Positions 1 through 6,702 of a DNA stretch of 8,567 bases are shown here, piece after piece (the first letter of the stretch is position 1; each line of letters begins with the position of its first letter). Below the pieces are notes generated by a model. That model was not told the DNA's origin, did not search any database, and was given only the letters and a program-made list of their open reading frames with translations. The stretch is from Clostridia bacterium (GTDB lineage: Bacteria; Bacillota; Clostridia; Christensenellales; Borkfalkiaceae): NCBI GenBank assembly GCA_021205485.1, contig JAJPXK010000204.1, forward strand, positions 240 through 8,806. Direction: 5' to 3'. Position numbers and translations under genes: made by a program.

Positions 1-370
1 CGTAAAAATAGGCGATATAGTCTTTTGCAGATCCCGCGGCTGGACTTGCCCGGGAAGCCCCGACTTTACCGAGCAGGACAATAAAATTTATCTTCGCGAG
101 GCCGAACGATTCAAGCTTTGTTTTAATTCGGCAAACAAACTCCGAAAGGAGGGCGACAGGCTTTTCGCCCTCATACATTATCCACCGTACAGCATTAAAA
201 ATCCCGAAACGCTTTTTACCGAACTTTTTGAAGAAAACAAGGTAGACAAGGTTATTTTCGGCCATTTGCACGGCGAAACTTATTTTCCTCTCCGTTCGCA
301 AAAAAACGGAATAGAATATATACTTACTTCCTGCGACAAAACAGGGTTTAAGCTTGTAAAAATTATTTGA
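1..370 (+). CDS. Metallophosphoesterase, calcineurin-like, C-terminal part (5' end outside window)
   Basis: The reading frame is open from base 2 to a TGA at 368-370 and gives the last 122 residues of a protein whose start lies upstream of the window. It shows RGW at residues 12-14, HYPP at 59-62 and FGHLHG at 86-91. GHxH is the last metal-binding motif of calcineurin-like phosphoesterases, and the RGW and HYPP context matches the small bacterial predicted-phosphohydrolase group (COG1768-like). Such proteins bind two metal ions and hydrolyse phosphoesters in the cytoplasm; the substrate of this group is unknown to me. The earlier metal-binding motifs (DxH, GDxxD, GNH[DE]) would be in the missing N-terminal part. 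The gene ends 20 bp before the -35 box of the pyr promoter. No terminator is visible in between, so some transcripts may run on into the pyr operon. The family call is fairly sure and the function is not. Confidence 0.8.
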   Translation, partial: VKIGDIVFCRSRGWTCPGSPDFTEQDNKIYLREAERFKLCFNSANKLRKEGDRLFALIHYPPYSIKNPETLFTELFEENKVDKVIFGHLHGETYFPLRSQKNGIEYILTSCDKTGFKLVKII

Positions 371-390
371 CTTTAATTGTAAAACAATTA

Positions 391-420
391 TTGACAACTC
401 TTTTGCCTTTGTGTTATAAT
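391..420 (+). promoter_or_regulatory. Promoter of the pyr operon, near-perfect sigma-70/SigA type
   Basis: A perfect -35 box TTGACA (391-396) and a perfect -10 box TATAAT (415-420) are separated by 18 bp. A TG dinucleotide at 412-413 makes this an extended -10. Transcription should start near 425-428, about 230 nt before the pyrB start codon. A promoter this strong suggests that control is exerted after initiation, which fits the attenuator downstream. The initial transcribed sequence has no T-run of the kind used for UTP-dependent reiterative initiation in E. coli pyrBI. Confidence 0.9.
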
Positions 421-437
421 ATCCAGTGCAAAGGGTT

Positions 438-476
438 GCGGGGCGTTTGCCTTTAAAGGCAAAATTTTAGCCCCCG
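438..476 (+). promoter_or_regulatory. Strong hairpin / palindrome at the start of the pyr leader
   Basis: Positions 446-463 form a perfect 18-bp palindrome (TTTGCCTTTAAAGGCAAA). It is flanked by GGGGC (440-444) and GCCCC (470-474), which can pair and extend the stem in RNA. No U-tract follows, so this is not a terminator. It could be a pause hairpin, a 5' stabilising stem or a DNA operator; the sequence does not decide between these. TTGCCTTT occurs both in the promoter spacer (403-410) and in the left half of the palindrome (447-454). Confidence 0.55.
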
Positions 477-495
477 TTATTCAAGAGATAACTTT

Positions 496-546
496 ATGGC
501 GAATTTTTCGGCTGAAGGTGCATGGTCTGTCCTTGCGTATATGTGA
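496..546 (+). CDS. Possible pyr leader peptide, 16 residues
   Basis: ATG at 496 opens a frame that reads MANFSAEGAWSVLAYM and stops at TGA 544-546. A weak Shine-Dalgarno-like AAGAG (483-487) lies 8 nt upstream. The stop codon is only 3 nt before the 5' arm of the attenuator stem (550-556). A ribosome finishing this peptide would therefore cover the base of that stem. This is the geometry of translation-coupled attenuation known from enterobacterial pyrBI. There is no run of one regulatory amino acid, so an amino-acid-sensing attenuator is unlikely. A TTTTT run within the ORF (504-508) could be a UTP-sensitive pause site. The ORF is short and could be chance; its position is the main support. 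Confidence 0.4.
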   Translation: MANFSAEGAWSVLAYM

Positions 547-549
547 TAT

Positions 550-606
550 AAAGCGGGTTTTCTGCATGGAAATTTATAATTCCGTTGCAGCATAGCCGCT
601 TTTTTT
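550..606 (+). terminator. Intrinsic terminator in the pyrB leader (attenuator)
   Basis: The basal stem AAAGCGG (550-556) pairs with CCGCTTT (596-602). After a 5x5 internal loop, CTGCA (562-566) pairs with TGCAG (586-590) and GGAA (568-571) with TTCC (580-583), leaving an 8-nt loop. A run of seven T follows at 600-606. The terminator lies between the promoter and pyrB with no gene for it to end except the small leader ORF, so it should act as a regulated attenuator. I found no convincing alternative antiterminator stem and no clear PyrR-binding loop. Confidence 0.75.
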
Positions 607-657
607 CTGTAAATTACTTTAGCTTTTTTAACGCCTTTTACATATGGAGACATTTTT

Positions 658-1587
658 ATGTTAAAAAGTAAGGATCTTTTAGGGCTTCTGCATACCGACG
701 AAGAGGAAATATGCGAAATTTTGGATACGGCCAAGCGTCTTAAGGGCTTTTTATGCGGCAAAAACAAATGCGGCGACAGTTTAAAAGGAAAAACGCTTAT
801 CACCCTCTTTTACGAAAATAGCACCCGTACCCGTACCTCGTTTGAGCTTGCGGGCAAGTACCTCGGCGCCAACGAAGTAAATATTTCGGCCTCGTCAAGC
901 TCGGTGCAAAAGGGGGAGACTCTTATAGACACGGGCAAGACGTTAGACGCTATGAAGATAGATTTTATCGCTATGCGTCACCCTATGTCGGGCGCCCCTT
1001 ATCTTCTTGCAAAAAACGTAAAGGCATCCGTTTTAAATGCGGGCGACGGCATGAATGAACACCCTACGCAGGCTCTTCTGGATATGTTTACCTTAAGGGA
1101 GCATTTCGGCTCGCTTAAAGGGCTTAAAGTCGCCATTCTCGGCGATATCAAACACAGCAGGGTGGCTAAATCCAACCTTTTCGGCCTTACAAAATCGGGG
1201 GCGGAGGTGTGGTTTTACGCGCCCGCCACTTTAATGCCTAAGGATATAGAAAAGTTAGGGGCTCATGTTGCCAAAAGCATGGAAGAAGCTATAGACGGGG
1301 CTCACGGCGTAATGGGCCTTAGAATCCAGCTCGAACGCCAGCAGGGCGGGCTTTTTCCCTCTCTTTCCGAATACAGCAGATATTACGGCGTAAAGGACGC
1401 TATGTTAAAATACGCCGATAAGAACGCCATAGTTTTACACCCCGGGCCTGTAAACAGGGGCATAGAACTTACCCCTTCGCTTATAGACGGCGAAACAAGC
1501 CGCATAGAGGAGCAGGTTACAAACGGCGTAGCCGTACGCATGGCGATACTTACTTTACTTAAAGAGTACAGGGAGAATAACTTATGA
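658..1587 (+). CDS. pyrB: Aspartate carbamoyltransferase catalytic subunit
   Basis: This cytoplasmic enzyme joins carbamoyl phosphate and L-aspartate to form N-carbamoyl-L-aspartate, the committed step of pyrimidine synthesis. The 309-residue length is normal for the family. The carbamoyl phosphate site STRTRTSFE is at residues 55-63, and the loop serine and lysine (S81, K85) sit in SSSVQKGE at 80-87. MRHP is at 106-109, HPTQALLD at 135-142, the aspartate-domain GD-KHSRVA at 152-160 and HPGPVNRGIE at 261-270. ATG 658 follows GGAG (646-649) with an 8-nt gap. This is the first gene of the operon and lies behind the attenuator. It overlaps pyrC by 4 nt (ATGA). No pyrI regulatory chain follows, unlike many clostridial operons, so the enzyme is probably unregulated or works in a complex with dihydroorotase, as in class A ATCases. 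That last point is inference. Confidence 0.97.
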   Translation: MLKSKDLLGLLHTDEEEICEILDTAKRLKGFLCGKNKCGDSLKGKTLITLFYENSTRTRTSFELAGKYLGANEVNISASSSSVQKGETLIDTGKTLDAMKIDFIAMRHPMSGAPYLLAKNVKASVLNAGDGMNEHPTQALLDMFTLREHFGSLKGLKVAILGDIKHSRVAKSNLFGLTKSGAEVWFYAPATLMPKDIEKLGAHVAKSMEEAIDGAHGVMGLRIQLERQQGGLFPSLSEYSRYYGVKDAMLKYADKNAIVLHPGPVNRGIELTPSLIDGETSRIEEQVTNGVAVRMAILTLLKEYRENNL

Positions 1588-2879
1588 AACTTCACTTAAA
1601 GGGCCGCGTGGCCAAGCTCCTTATAAAAAACGGGAACGCGGTATTTCCCGACGGCGTTAAAAAATGCGATATTCTTCTGCAAAACGGCAAAATTGCAAAC
1701 ATAGCCGACTGTATAGACGATGACTGCTATACGATAGACGCTTCGGGCAAGCATATTTTTCCCGGGCTTATAGATATGCACGTACATCTCCGCGAACCGG
1801 GGTTTGAAGGCAAAGAGGATATCGAAAGCGGAAGCAAGGCGGCTGTCGCGGGAGGTTTTACGCAGGTTTGCTGTATGCCGAATACCAATCCCGTATGCGA
1901 CAACGCTGTAGTCGTCACCTATATAAAGCACAGGGCCGACGAGGTAAACCTCTGTAAAATTAACCCTATAGGCAGCATAACGAGGGGAGAAAAGGGCGAA
2001 GAACTTTCCGACATAGGCAAAATGGCTAACGCGGGCGCGGTTGCGTTAAGCGACGACGGAAAGTCGGTAATGGATTCAAAAATTATGTGCCTCGCCATGC
2101 AGTACGCCAACGACTTCGGCATAAAGTGCCTCGCGCACTGCGAAGATGCAAAGCTCGTAGACGGCGGCCTTGTAAACGAAGGGAAAAATTCCGCTTTAAC
2201 AGGCCTTAAAGGCAGCGTAAGGGCTGTGGAAGATATAATGATTGCGAGGGAAATCTGCCTTTCAGAAAGTCTTTCGATACCCGTACACATCTGCCACGTA
2301 TCCACATACAGCGGCGTGCAGCTTATACGCGAAGCCAAGGCGAGGGGCGTTCAAGTCACGGCGGAAACCTGCCCTCATTACTTCTCGCTCACCGACGATA
2401 TTATTACAAGTTTCGATACAAACACAAAAGTAAATCCGCCTATCAGGGAAGAAATTGACAGGCAGGCGGTGATAGAGGGGCTTAAAGACGGCACTCTGGA
2501 CTGCATTGTAACCGATCACGCTCCTCACTCGGTAAAGGACAAGCAGGTGGAATACGCTTTGGCGGCGTTCGGCATCAGCGGAATAGAGACAAGTTTTGCC
2601 TTAAGTTATACAAACCTTGTAAAAACGGGCATACTTACTTTGCCGGAGCTTGCCGACAGAATGAGCGCCGCCCCCGCGAGGATACTCAATCTTGAGGGAG
2701 GCGAAATAGCTTCAGGCGCCGCAGCCGACCTTACCATAGCCGACTTAGAGGAAAAATATGTTATAGATTCAAGCCAATTTTTATCCAAGGGCAAAAATAC
2801 GCCGTTCAACGGCAGCGAAGTATACGGCAAAATAGCATACACTATAGTAGACGGCGAAGTAAAATACAAAAACGTTTAG
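1584..2879 (+). CDS. pyrC: Dihydroorotase, type I
   Basis: This zinc amidohydrolase interconverts N-carbamoyl-L-aspartate and L-dihydroorotate. At 431 residues it has the length of type I bacterial dihydroorotases. The metal motif DMHVHLREPG is at residues 64-73, with H66 and H68. MPNTNP (98-103) contacts substrate, and the Asp pair in LSDDGK (155-160) is where type I enzymes have their bridging Asp. Further metal ligands are H185 (HCED) and H238 (HICHVS, 235-240), and the catalytic Asp is D311 in DHAPH (311-315). ATG 1584 is preceded by GGGAGA (1571-1576) and overlaps the pyrB stop by 4 nt, which implies translational coupling. A GTG at 1608 would give the more usual family N-terminus (MAKLLIKNG), but its ribosome site is too close. 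The ATG start adds about eight unusual residues. A gap of 29 nt leads to pyrF. Confidence 0.97.
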   Translation: MKLHLKGRVAKLLIKNGNAVFPDGVKKCDILLQNGKIANIADCIDDDCYTIDASGKHIFPGLIDMHVHLREPGFEGKEDIESGSKAAVAGGFTQVCCMPNTNPVCDNAVVVTYIKHRADEVNLCKINPIGSITRGEKGEELSDIGKMANAGAVALSDDGKSVMDSKIMCLAMQYANDFGIKCLAHCEDAKLVDGGLVNEGKNSALTGLKGSVRAVEDIMIAREICLSESLSIPVHICHVSTYSGVQLIREAKARGVQVTAETCPHYFSLTDDIITSFDTNTKVNPPIREEIDRQAVIEGLKDGTLDCIVTDHAPHSVKDKQVEYALAAFGISGIETSFALSYTNLVKTGILTLPELADRMSAAPARILNLEGGEIASGAAADLTIADLEEKYVIDSSQFLSKGKNTPFNGSEVYGKIAYTIVDGEVKYKNV

Positions 2880-2908
2880 TCACCGAATAATTTTAGAGGG
2901 AAACTTTT

Positions 2909-3820
2909 ATGATAGATAAACTTATTAAAAAAATAATAGACATGCAAAATCCTACCTGCATAGGGCTGGATACAAGTTTTGACTATCTCCCCGATAATCT
3001 GAAGGAAGATATAGCCACGTTTGAAGGCGCTTCGGAAGTTATCACAGAGTTTAATATGAACATCATAGATAAAACCTGCGATATCGTTCCCGCCGTAAAA
3101 ATCCAGGTAGCTTACTACGAAATGTACGGCTACGAGGGGCTCAGGGCTTTCAACCTTACGGCAAACTATGCCCTCGGCAGAGGCATGATGGTAATTGCCG
3201 ACTGCAAACGCAACGACATCGGTTCTACTGCGGGCTGTTACGCTACGTCGTACTTAGGCAAGACTAAAATAAACGACAAAAAGATCAAGGCTTTTTCCGC
3301 AGATATGATAACCGTAAACGGCTACCTCGGCACAGACGGCGTACAGCCGTTCGTTGAGGAGTGCAAGGCCAATGACAAGGGTATATTCGTTCTCGTAAAA
3401 ACATCCAACCCCTCAAGCGGAGAAATCCAGGACTTAAAGCTTGAAAACGGCAAGACTGTCTACGAGCATGTAGGCGACCTTGTTGCCGACTGGGGCAAGG
3501 ACAGCATAGGAAAATACGGCTATTCCGACGTAGGCGCGGTGGTAGGGGCAACCTATCCCGAGCAGGGCGCGGCGTTAAGAAAACGCCTGCCTAATACGTT
3601 CTTCCTCATCCCCGGTTACGGGGCTCAGGGCGGCACGGCAGATATGCTCCGCGGCTGCTTTGACGAAAGGGGCTTAGGCGGCATAGTAAACAATTCCCGC
3701 GGAATTTTGTGCGCGTACAAAAAGCCCCGCTACAGCGGTATGGAATATTACGAAGCCGCGAGGGCCGCTTGCCTTGATATGAGGGATGACTTGCGTAAAA
3801 CTTTAGGCAAAATAGGCTAA
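2909..3820 (+). CDS. pyrF: Orotidine 5'-phosphate decarboxylase, subfamily 2
   Basis: This enzyme decarboxylates OMP to UMP without a cofactor, the last step of the pathway. The 303-residue length places it in the longer subfamily 2 found in clostridia, actinobacteria and myxobacteria. Seen in sequence: GLD at residues 19-21, the substrate-strand lysine K64 (VKIQ), and the catalytic Lys-Asp array ADCKRNDIGSTA at 97-108 (K100, D103). VKTSNPSSGE is at 153-162, VVGATYPEQ at 211-219, PGYGAQGG at 235-242, and the phosphate-binding NNSRGI at 261-266 with R264. ATG 2909 follows AGAGGG (2895-2900) with an 8-nt gap. It lies between pyrC (29 nt) and pyrK (19 nt) on the same strand, so it is co-transcribed. 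Genes are not in pathway order: this last enzyme is third in the operon. Nothing is missing from the active site. Confidence 0.97.
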   Translation: MIDKLIKKIIDMQNPTCIGLDTSFDYLPDNLKEDIATFEGASEVITEFNMNIIDKTCDIVPAVKIQVAYYEMYGYEGLRAFNLTANYALGRGMMVIADCKRNDIGSTAGCYATSYLGKTKINDKKIKAFSADMITVNGYLGTDGVQPFVEECKANDKGIFVLVKTSNPSSGEIQDLKLENGKTVYEHVGDLVADWGKDSIGKYGYSDVGAVVGATYPEQGAALRKRLPNTFFLIPGYGAQGGTADMLRGCFDERGLGGIVNNSRGILCAYKKPRYSGMEYYEAARAACLDMRDDLRKTLGKIG

Positions 3821-3839
3821 AACCGCAGAGGTAAAAATA

Positions 3840-4598
3840 ATGGACCAGCAGCAGGCAACCGTAAAAGAAAATAAACTTATAGCCGAAAATATCTACGCCA
3901 TAACCCTTACATTGCAAAAGTCTTGCAATATAAAGGGCGGGCAGTTTGCTAATATTTCGGTAGGCGACGATAAATTCCCGTTAAAACGCCCCTTAGGCAT
4001 CTGTAAGGTTATAGGCAAAAACATAACTCTTTGCTATCAGCTCAAGGGCGAAGGAACAAAACGGCTTTCTCAGGCAAAAATAGGCGACAAGCTTGAAGTT
4101 TTGCTCCCTTTAGGCAACGGCTTTACCATTCCCGAGGGCGCAGGCCACGTCGCCGTCATCGGCGGCGGAGTAGGTATTTTTCCCCTTATTTCGGTAATCC
4201 GCGAGCATCCCGACGTCAATTTCCATTCTTATATAGGTTTCAGAAATAAAGACGCCGTCTGTTTTTTAGATGAGTTTGTAAAGGGCGGGTCGCTTGTGGT
4301 AACCACCGACGATGGTAGTTTTATGCAAAAAGGCAACGCAGTTTCGTCCTTTTTAAATAACGTTGAAAATGTGCCCGCAGATATGATAATAGCCTGCGGA
4401 CCGCCTGTAATGCTTAAAGTTTTAAAGGAAAAACTTAAAGAAAATAACATAACAAAGCCCTGCTATGTTTCTTTGGAAGAGAGAATGGGCTGCGGAATAG
4501 GAGCCTGCCTTGTGTGCGTATGCAAAAAGACGGACGGCTCTAACGCAAGGGTATGCAAAGACGGGCCCGTCTTTGACATAAACGAAGTGGAACTTTAA
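3840..4598 (+). CDS. pyrK: Dihydroorotate dehydrogenase electron transfer subunit
   Basis: PyrK carries FAD and a [2Fe-2S] cluster and passes electrons from the FMN of PyrD to NAD+. Together the two form the class 1B dihydroorotate dehydrogenase. The 252-residue length is normal. The N-terminal FAD-binding barrel has RPLGI at residues 50-54. The NAD-binding half has IGGGVGIFPL at 107-116 and ACGPPVML at 185-192. The cluster ligands are C218, C223, C226 and C239, followed by the typical DGPVF (241-245). An extra cysteine, C228, sits beside the motif and is probably not a ligand. ATG 3840 has AGAGG (3827-3831) 8 nt upstream. The gene ends 2 nt before orf157, which separates it from its partner pyrD; in most clostridial operons pyrK and pyrD are adjacent. 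Confidence 0.96.
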   Translation: MDQQQATVKENKLIAENIYAITLTLQKSCNIKGGQFANISVGDDKFPLKRPLGICKVIGKNITLCYQLKGEGTKRLSQAKIGDKLEVLLPLGNGFTIPEGAGHVAVIGGGVGIFPLISVIREHPDVNFHSYIGFRNKDAVCFLDEFVKGGSLVVTTDDGSFMQKGNAVSSFLNNVENVPADMIIACGPPVMLKVLKEKLKENNITKPCYVSLEERMGCGIGACLVCVCKKTDGSNARVCKDGPVFDINEVEL

Positions 4599-4600
4599 TT

Positions 4601-5074
4601 ATGAAAGAGGTTGTAGCCGAAAAAATAAGGGGAGTGCAGTGGATTTACTTTGCCCTTGGTATAGTCTGTATAGGGCTGCTTGTATACTTTTTCGGGTTTT
4701 CAGATAACGCGTTATTGCAATTTATATTATCGGCGTTGCTTATAGCGGTAATCGCAATGTGCTTTTATTCGTTTGTTCTCGGCTTAAAGACGCCTAAAAT
4801 TATAGCGACTTACGGCGAGGACGGGGAGCTTTCTTTCCGAGAATTTTCGTGCAGACCGAGAGAGATAGAAAATGTGGAATGCAAGTTCAACAGAGGCGGC
4901 ATATTCAATTCATCAGCGCCCGACCACGGAACTCTTTACGTATACTACAAGGGCAAAAGATACAGCTACTATTTTGTTAGAGACCTTAAAAAGTCTATAG
5001 ACAGGCTTACAGAGCTTGTAACGGCTGACAAAACAATAGAACAATTTGAGCAGGAAGAGGTAAATAATGGCTGA
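4601..5074 (+). CDS. Unrecognised two-helix membrane protein within the pyr operon
   Basis: This 157-residue protein has two hydrophobic helices at about residues 12-32 and 37-61, joined by a very short turn (FGFSDN). A soluble C-terminal domain of about 95 residues follows. That domain (TYGEDGELSFREF, then GTLYVYYKGKRYSYYFV, then a basic helix) alternates beta strands and ends in a helix, resembling small bacterial PH-like domains on membrane anchors. That is a pattern impression, not an identification. It starts 2 nt after pyrK with only a weak GTGGA site (4587-4591), so it probably depends on coupling. It overlaps pyrD by 8 nt. The tight packing means it is translated as part of the operon. 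It has no known role in pyrimidine synthesis. It could tether the PyrDK complex to the membrane or simply be a passenger gene. Confidence 0.85.
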   Translation: MKEVVAEKIRGVQWIYFALGIVCIGLLVYFFGFSDNALLQFILSALLIAVIAMCFYSFVLGLKTPKIIATYGEDGELSFREFSCRPREIENVECKFNRGGIFNSSAPDHGTLYVYYKGKRYSYYFVRDLKKSIDRLTELVTADKTIEQFEQEEVNNG

Positions 5075-5978
5075 TTTAAGCGTGCAGATATGCAGCGTAA
5101 AATTTAAAAATCCCGTAATCGCCGCGAGCGGAACATATGGCTTCGGAAGGGAATTTAACGAAATTTACGATATTTCTTTGACGGGCGGCATAAGCACAAA
5201 GGGCCTTACTATGGAGCCGAGGAACGGCAACCCCGTTCCGCGCATCGCCGAAGGCAGCAGCGTGATTTTAAACGCCGTAGGTCTGCAAAACCCCGGGGTA
5301 GATCACTTTATAGAGTATGACTTAGACTTTTTAAAGAGCAAAAATACGGTAATTATAGCCAACGTCGCAGGCAGAACTTTAGAAGATTATCAGAATATCT
5401 GCGCTAAATTAGACGGGCTTGTTGATATGATTGAGCTGAACATCTCCTGCCCTAATGTAAGGGCTGGCGGAATGGCCCTCGGCGTAAAGCCTGCAAACGT
5501 GCAGGAAGTTACTTCGCTTTGCAAAGATAAACTCAAGAAAACGCCCTTAATAGTCAAGCTTTCGCCTAATGTAGAGAGCATCGCCGTAAACGCTCAGGCG
5601 GCGCAGAAGGGCGGTGCGGACTGCATTTCGCTTATCAATACCCTCACGGGCATGGTTATAGATATAGAAAAACGCAGACCGATAATAGCCAACAATACAG
5701 GCGGCGTGTCGGGCGCGGGCATTATGCCGATAGCGCTGCGTATGGTATACGAAGCTTCGCATGCGGTCAATATCCCCGTTATAGGCATCGGAGGCATAGC
5801 AAGCGGAAAAGACGCGATAGCTTTTATGATGGCTGGCGCCAGAGCCGTACAGGTAGGCACGGCAAACTTTACCGACGTTTACGCCATGCCGAGGATAGCT
5901 GAAGAGATGAATAGCTGGCTCGACAGCCACGGCATCGCTTCGGTAAACGATATAGTGGATACATTGCAGTTAAATTAA
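5067..5978 (+). CDS. pyrD: Dihydroorotate dehydrogenase class 1B catalytic subunit (FMN)
   Basis: This cytosolic FMN enzyme oxidises dihydroorotate to orotate and hands electrons to PyrK and then NAD+. At 303 residues it has the class 1B length. Visible motifs are NPVIAASGTYGFG at residues 15-27, STKGLT at 43-48 (K45), and NAVGLQNPG at 69-77. NISCPNV at 125-131 carries C128, the active-site base of class 1 enzymes; class 2 enzymes use Ser. KLSPN is at 164-168 with K164, NTLTGM at 191-196, and the FMN phosphate loops IGIGGI (239-244) and VGTAN (263-267). ATG 5067 lies inside the end of orf157, with GAAGAGG (5054-5060) 6 nt upstream. The pairing with pyrK supports the NAD-linked type. pyrE follows after 14 nt. 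Confidence 0.97.
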   Translation: MADLSVQICSVKFKNPVIAASGTYGFGREFNEIYDISLTGGISTKGLTMEPRNGNPVPRIAEGSSVILNAVGLQNPGVDHFIEYDLDFLKSKNTVIIANVAGRTLEDYQNICAKLDGLVDMIELNISCPNVRAGGMALGVKPANVQEVTSLCKDKLKKTPLIVKLSPNVESIAVNAQAAQKGGADCISLINTLTGMVIDIEKRRPIIANNTGGVSGAGIMPIALRMVYEASHAVNIPVIGIGGIASGKDAIAFMMAGARAVQVGTANFTDVYAMPRIAEEMNSWLDSHGIASVNDIVDTLQLN

Positions 5979-5992
5979 AGGAGGAGAGAATT

Positions 5993-6652
5993 ATGGCTCT
6001 TACATATAAAGAACAGTTTATAAAGTTTATGGTGGAAAACGGTGTTTTGACTTTCGGCGAATTTACGTTAAAAAGCGGAAGAAAAGCGCCTTACTTTATC
6101 AATACGGGCAACTATAAAAAGGGCGCTCAGCTTGCAAAATTAGGTGAGTATTACGCAGAATGCATTATGTCTAACGGCATAGAGGGCGAAACTTTGGTAG
6201 GCCCCGCGTATAAGGGAATACCGCTCGCCGTTACAACGGCGGTAGCTCTTTCAAATAACCACGGCGTGGATTTAAATTATTGCTTTGACCGCAAAGAGGT
6301 CAAAGACCACGGCGAAGGCGGACTTTTTGTAGGAAAGCAGCTCACCGACGGAGAAAAGGTTATAATTATAGAGGACGTTATGACTTCGGGCAAAGCTCTT
6401 CGCGAAATGCTTCCTAAACTTCAGGCGGCCGCAAACGTGCAGATCGCGGGTATGGTAATAAGCGTAGACCGTATGGAAAAGGGCTTGCAGAGCGATTTAT
6501 CGGCAGTGCAGGAAGTTTATAAGGAGTTCGGCGTAAAGGTGTACTCAATAGTCACAATGGCGGATATAATTTCAGCCATAGAAAACGGCGTGATAGAGGG
6601 TAAAGAATACCTTTCAAAAATGAAAGAATACCGCGCGCAGTATGGCGTATAA
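5993..6652 (+). CDS. pyrE: Orotate phosphoribosyltransferase
   Basis: PyrE transfers ribose phosphate from PRPP to orotate, giving OMP and pyrophosphate. The protein has 219 residues, normal for the family. It shows FTLKSGRKAPYF at residues 24-35 (orotate and PRPP contacts), GPAYKGIPLA at 70-79, and the flexible catalytic loop DRKEVKDHGEGG at 99-110. The PRPP-binding motif VIIIEDVMTSGKA is at 123-135 with the acidic pair E127-D128. The ribosome site AAGGAGGA (5978-5985), 7 nt before ATG 5993, is the strongest in the operon and may compensate for the distal position. This is the last gene of the operon, and the terminator hairpin begins 10 nt after its stop codon. Confidence 0.97.
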   Translation: MALTYKEQFIKFMVENGVLTFGEFTLKSGRKAPYFINTGNYKKGAQLAKLGEYYAECIMSNGIEGETLVGPAYKGIPLAVTTAVALSNNHGVDLNYCFDRKEVKDHGEGGLFVGKQLTDGEKVIIIEDVMTSGKALREMLPKLQAAANVQIAGMVISVDRMEKGLQSDLSAVQEVYKEFGVKVYSIVTMADIISAIENGVIEGKEYLSKMKEYRAQYGV

Positions 6653-6661
6653 AATTTTATT

Positions 6662-6700
6662 GTCAAAAAGAAGGACGGCATAGCCGTCCTTCTTTTTGAC
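6662..6700. terminator. Bidirectional terminator between pyrE and the deacetylase gene
   Basis: The arm gtcaaaaagaaggacggc (6662-6679) pairs perfectly over 18 bp with 6683-6700, leaving a 3-nt loop (ATA). The stem has A-rich and T-rich ends, so each strand reads a GC-rich hairpin followed by TTCTTTTT. It starts 10 nt after the pyrE stop and ends 2 nt before the stop codon of the converging deacetylase gene. It should end both transcripts. Confidence 0.93.
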
Positions 6701-6702
6701 TT

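Noticed and set aside
225..240. CRISPR or tandem repeat arrays anywhere in the window
   Set aside because: No regularly spaced repeats were seen on reading the window; short A/T-rich repeats occur only as homopolymers.
421..437. Possible PyrR-binding loop (ATCCAGTG ... AAGGGTT) near the pyr start
   Set aside because: It resembles the ARUCCNGNGAGGYU consensus only if extra bases are allowed, and it overlaps the predicted transcription start, so it would not be fully transcribed.
440..480. Leader hairpin as a terminator
   Set aside because: The stem is strong, but the 3' side is followed by CGTTATTCAAG with no T-run.
477..803. 108-codon minus-strand frame across the pyr leader and pyrB start
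   Set aside because: It overlaps the promoter-proximal leader and pyrB, has no ribosome site and no recognisable motif; it is a shadow frame.
1608..1610. GTG as the true pyrC start
   Set aside because: It would give a more typical family N-terminus, but the purine stretch upstream is only about 4 nt away. ATG 1584 has a good site and the ATGA overlap with pyrB.
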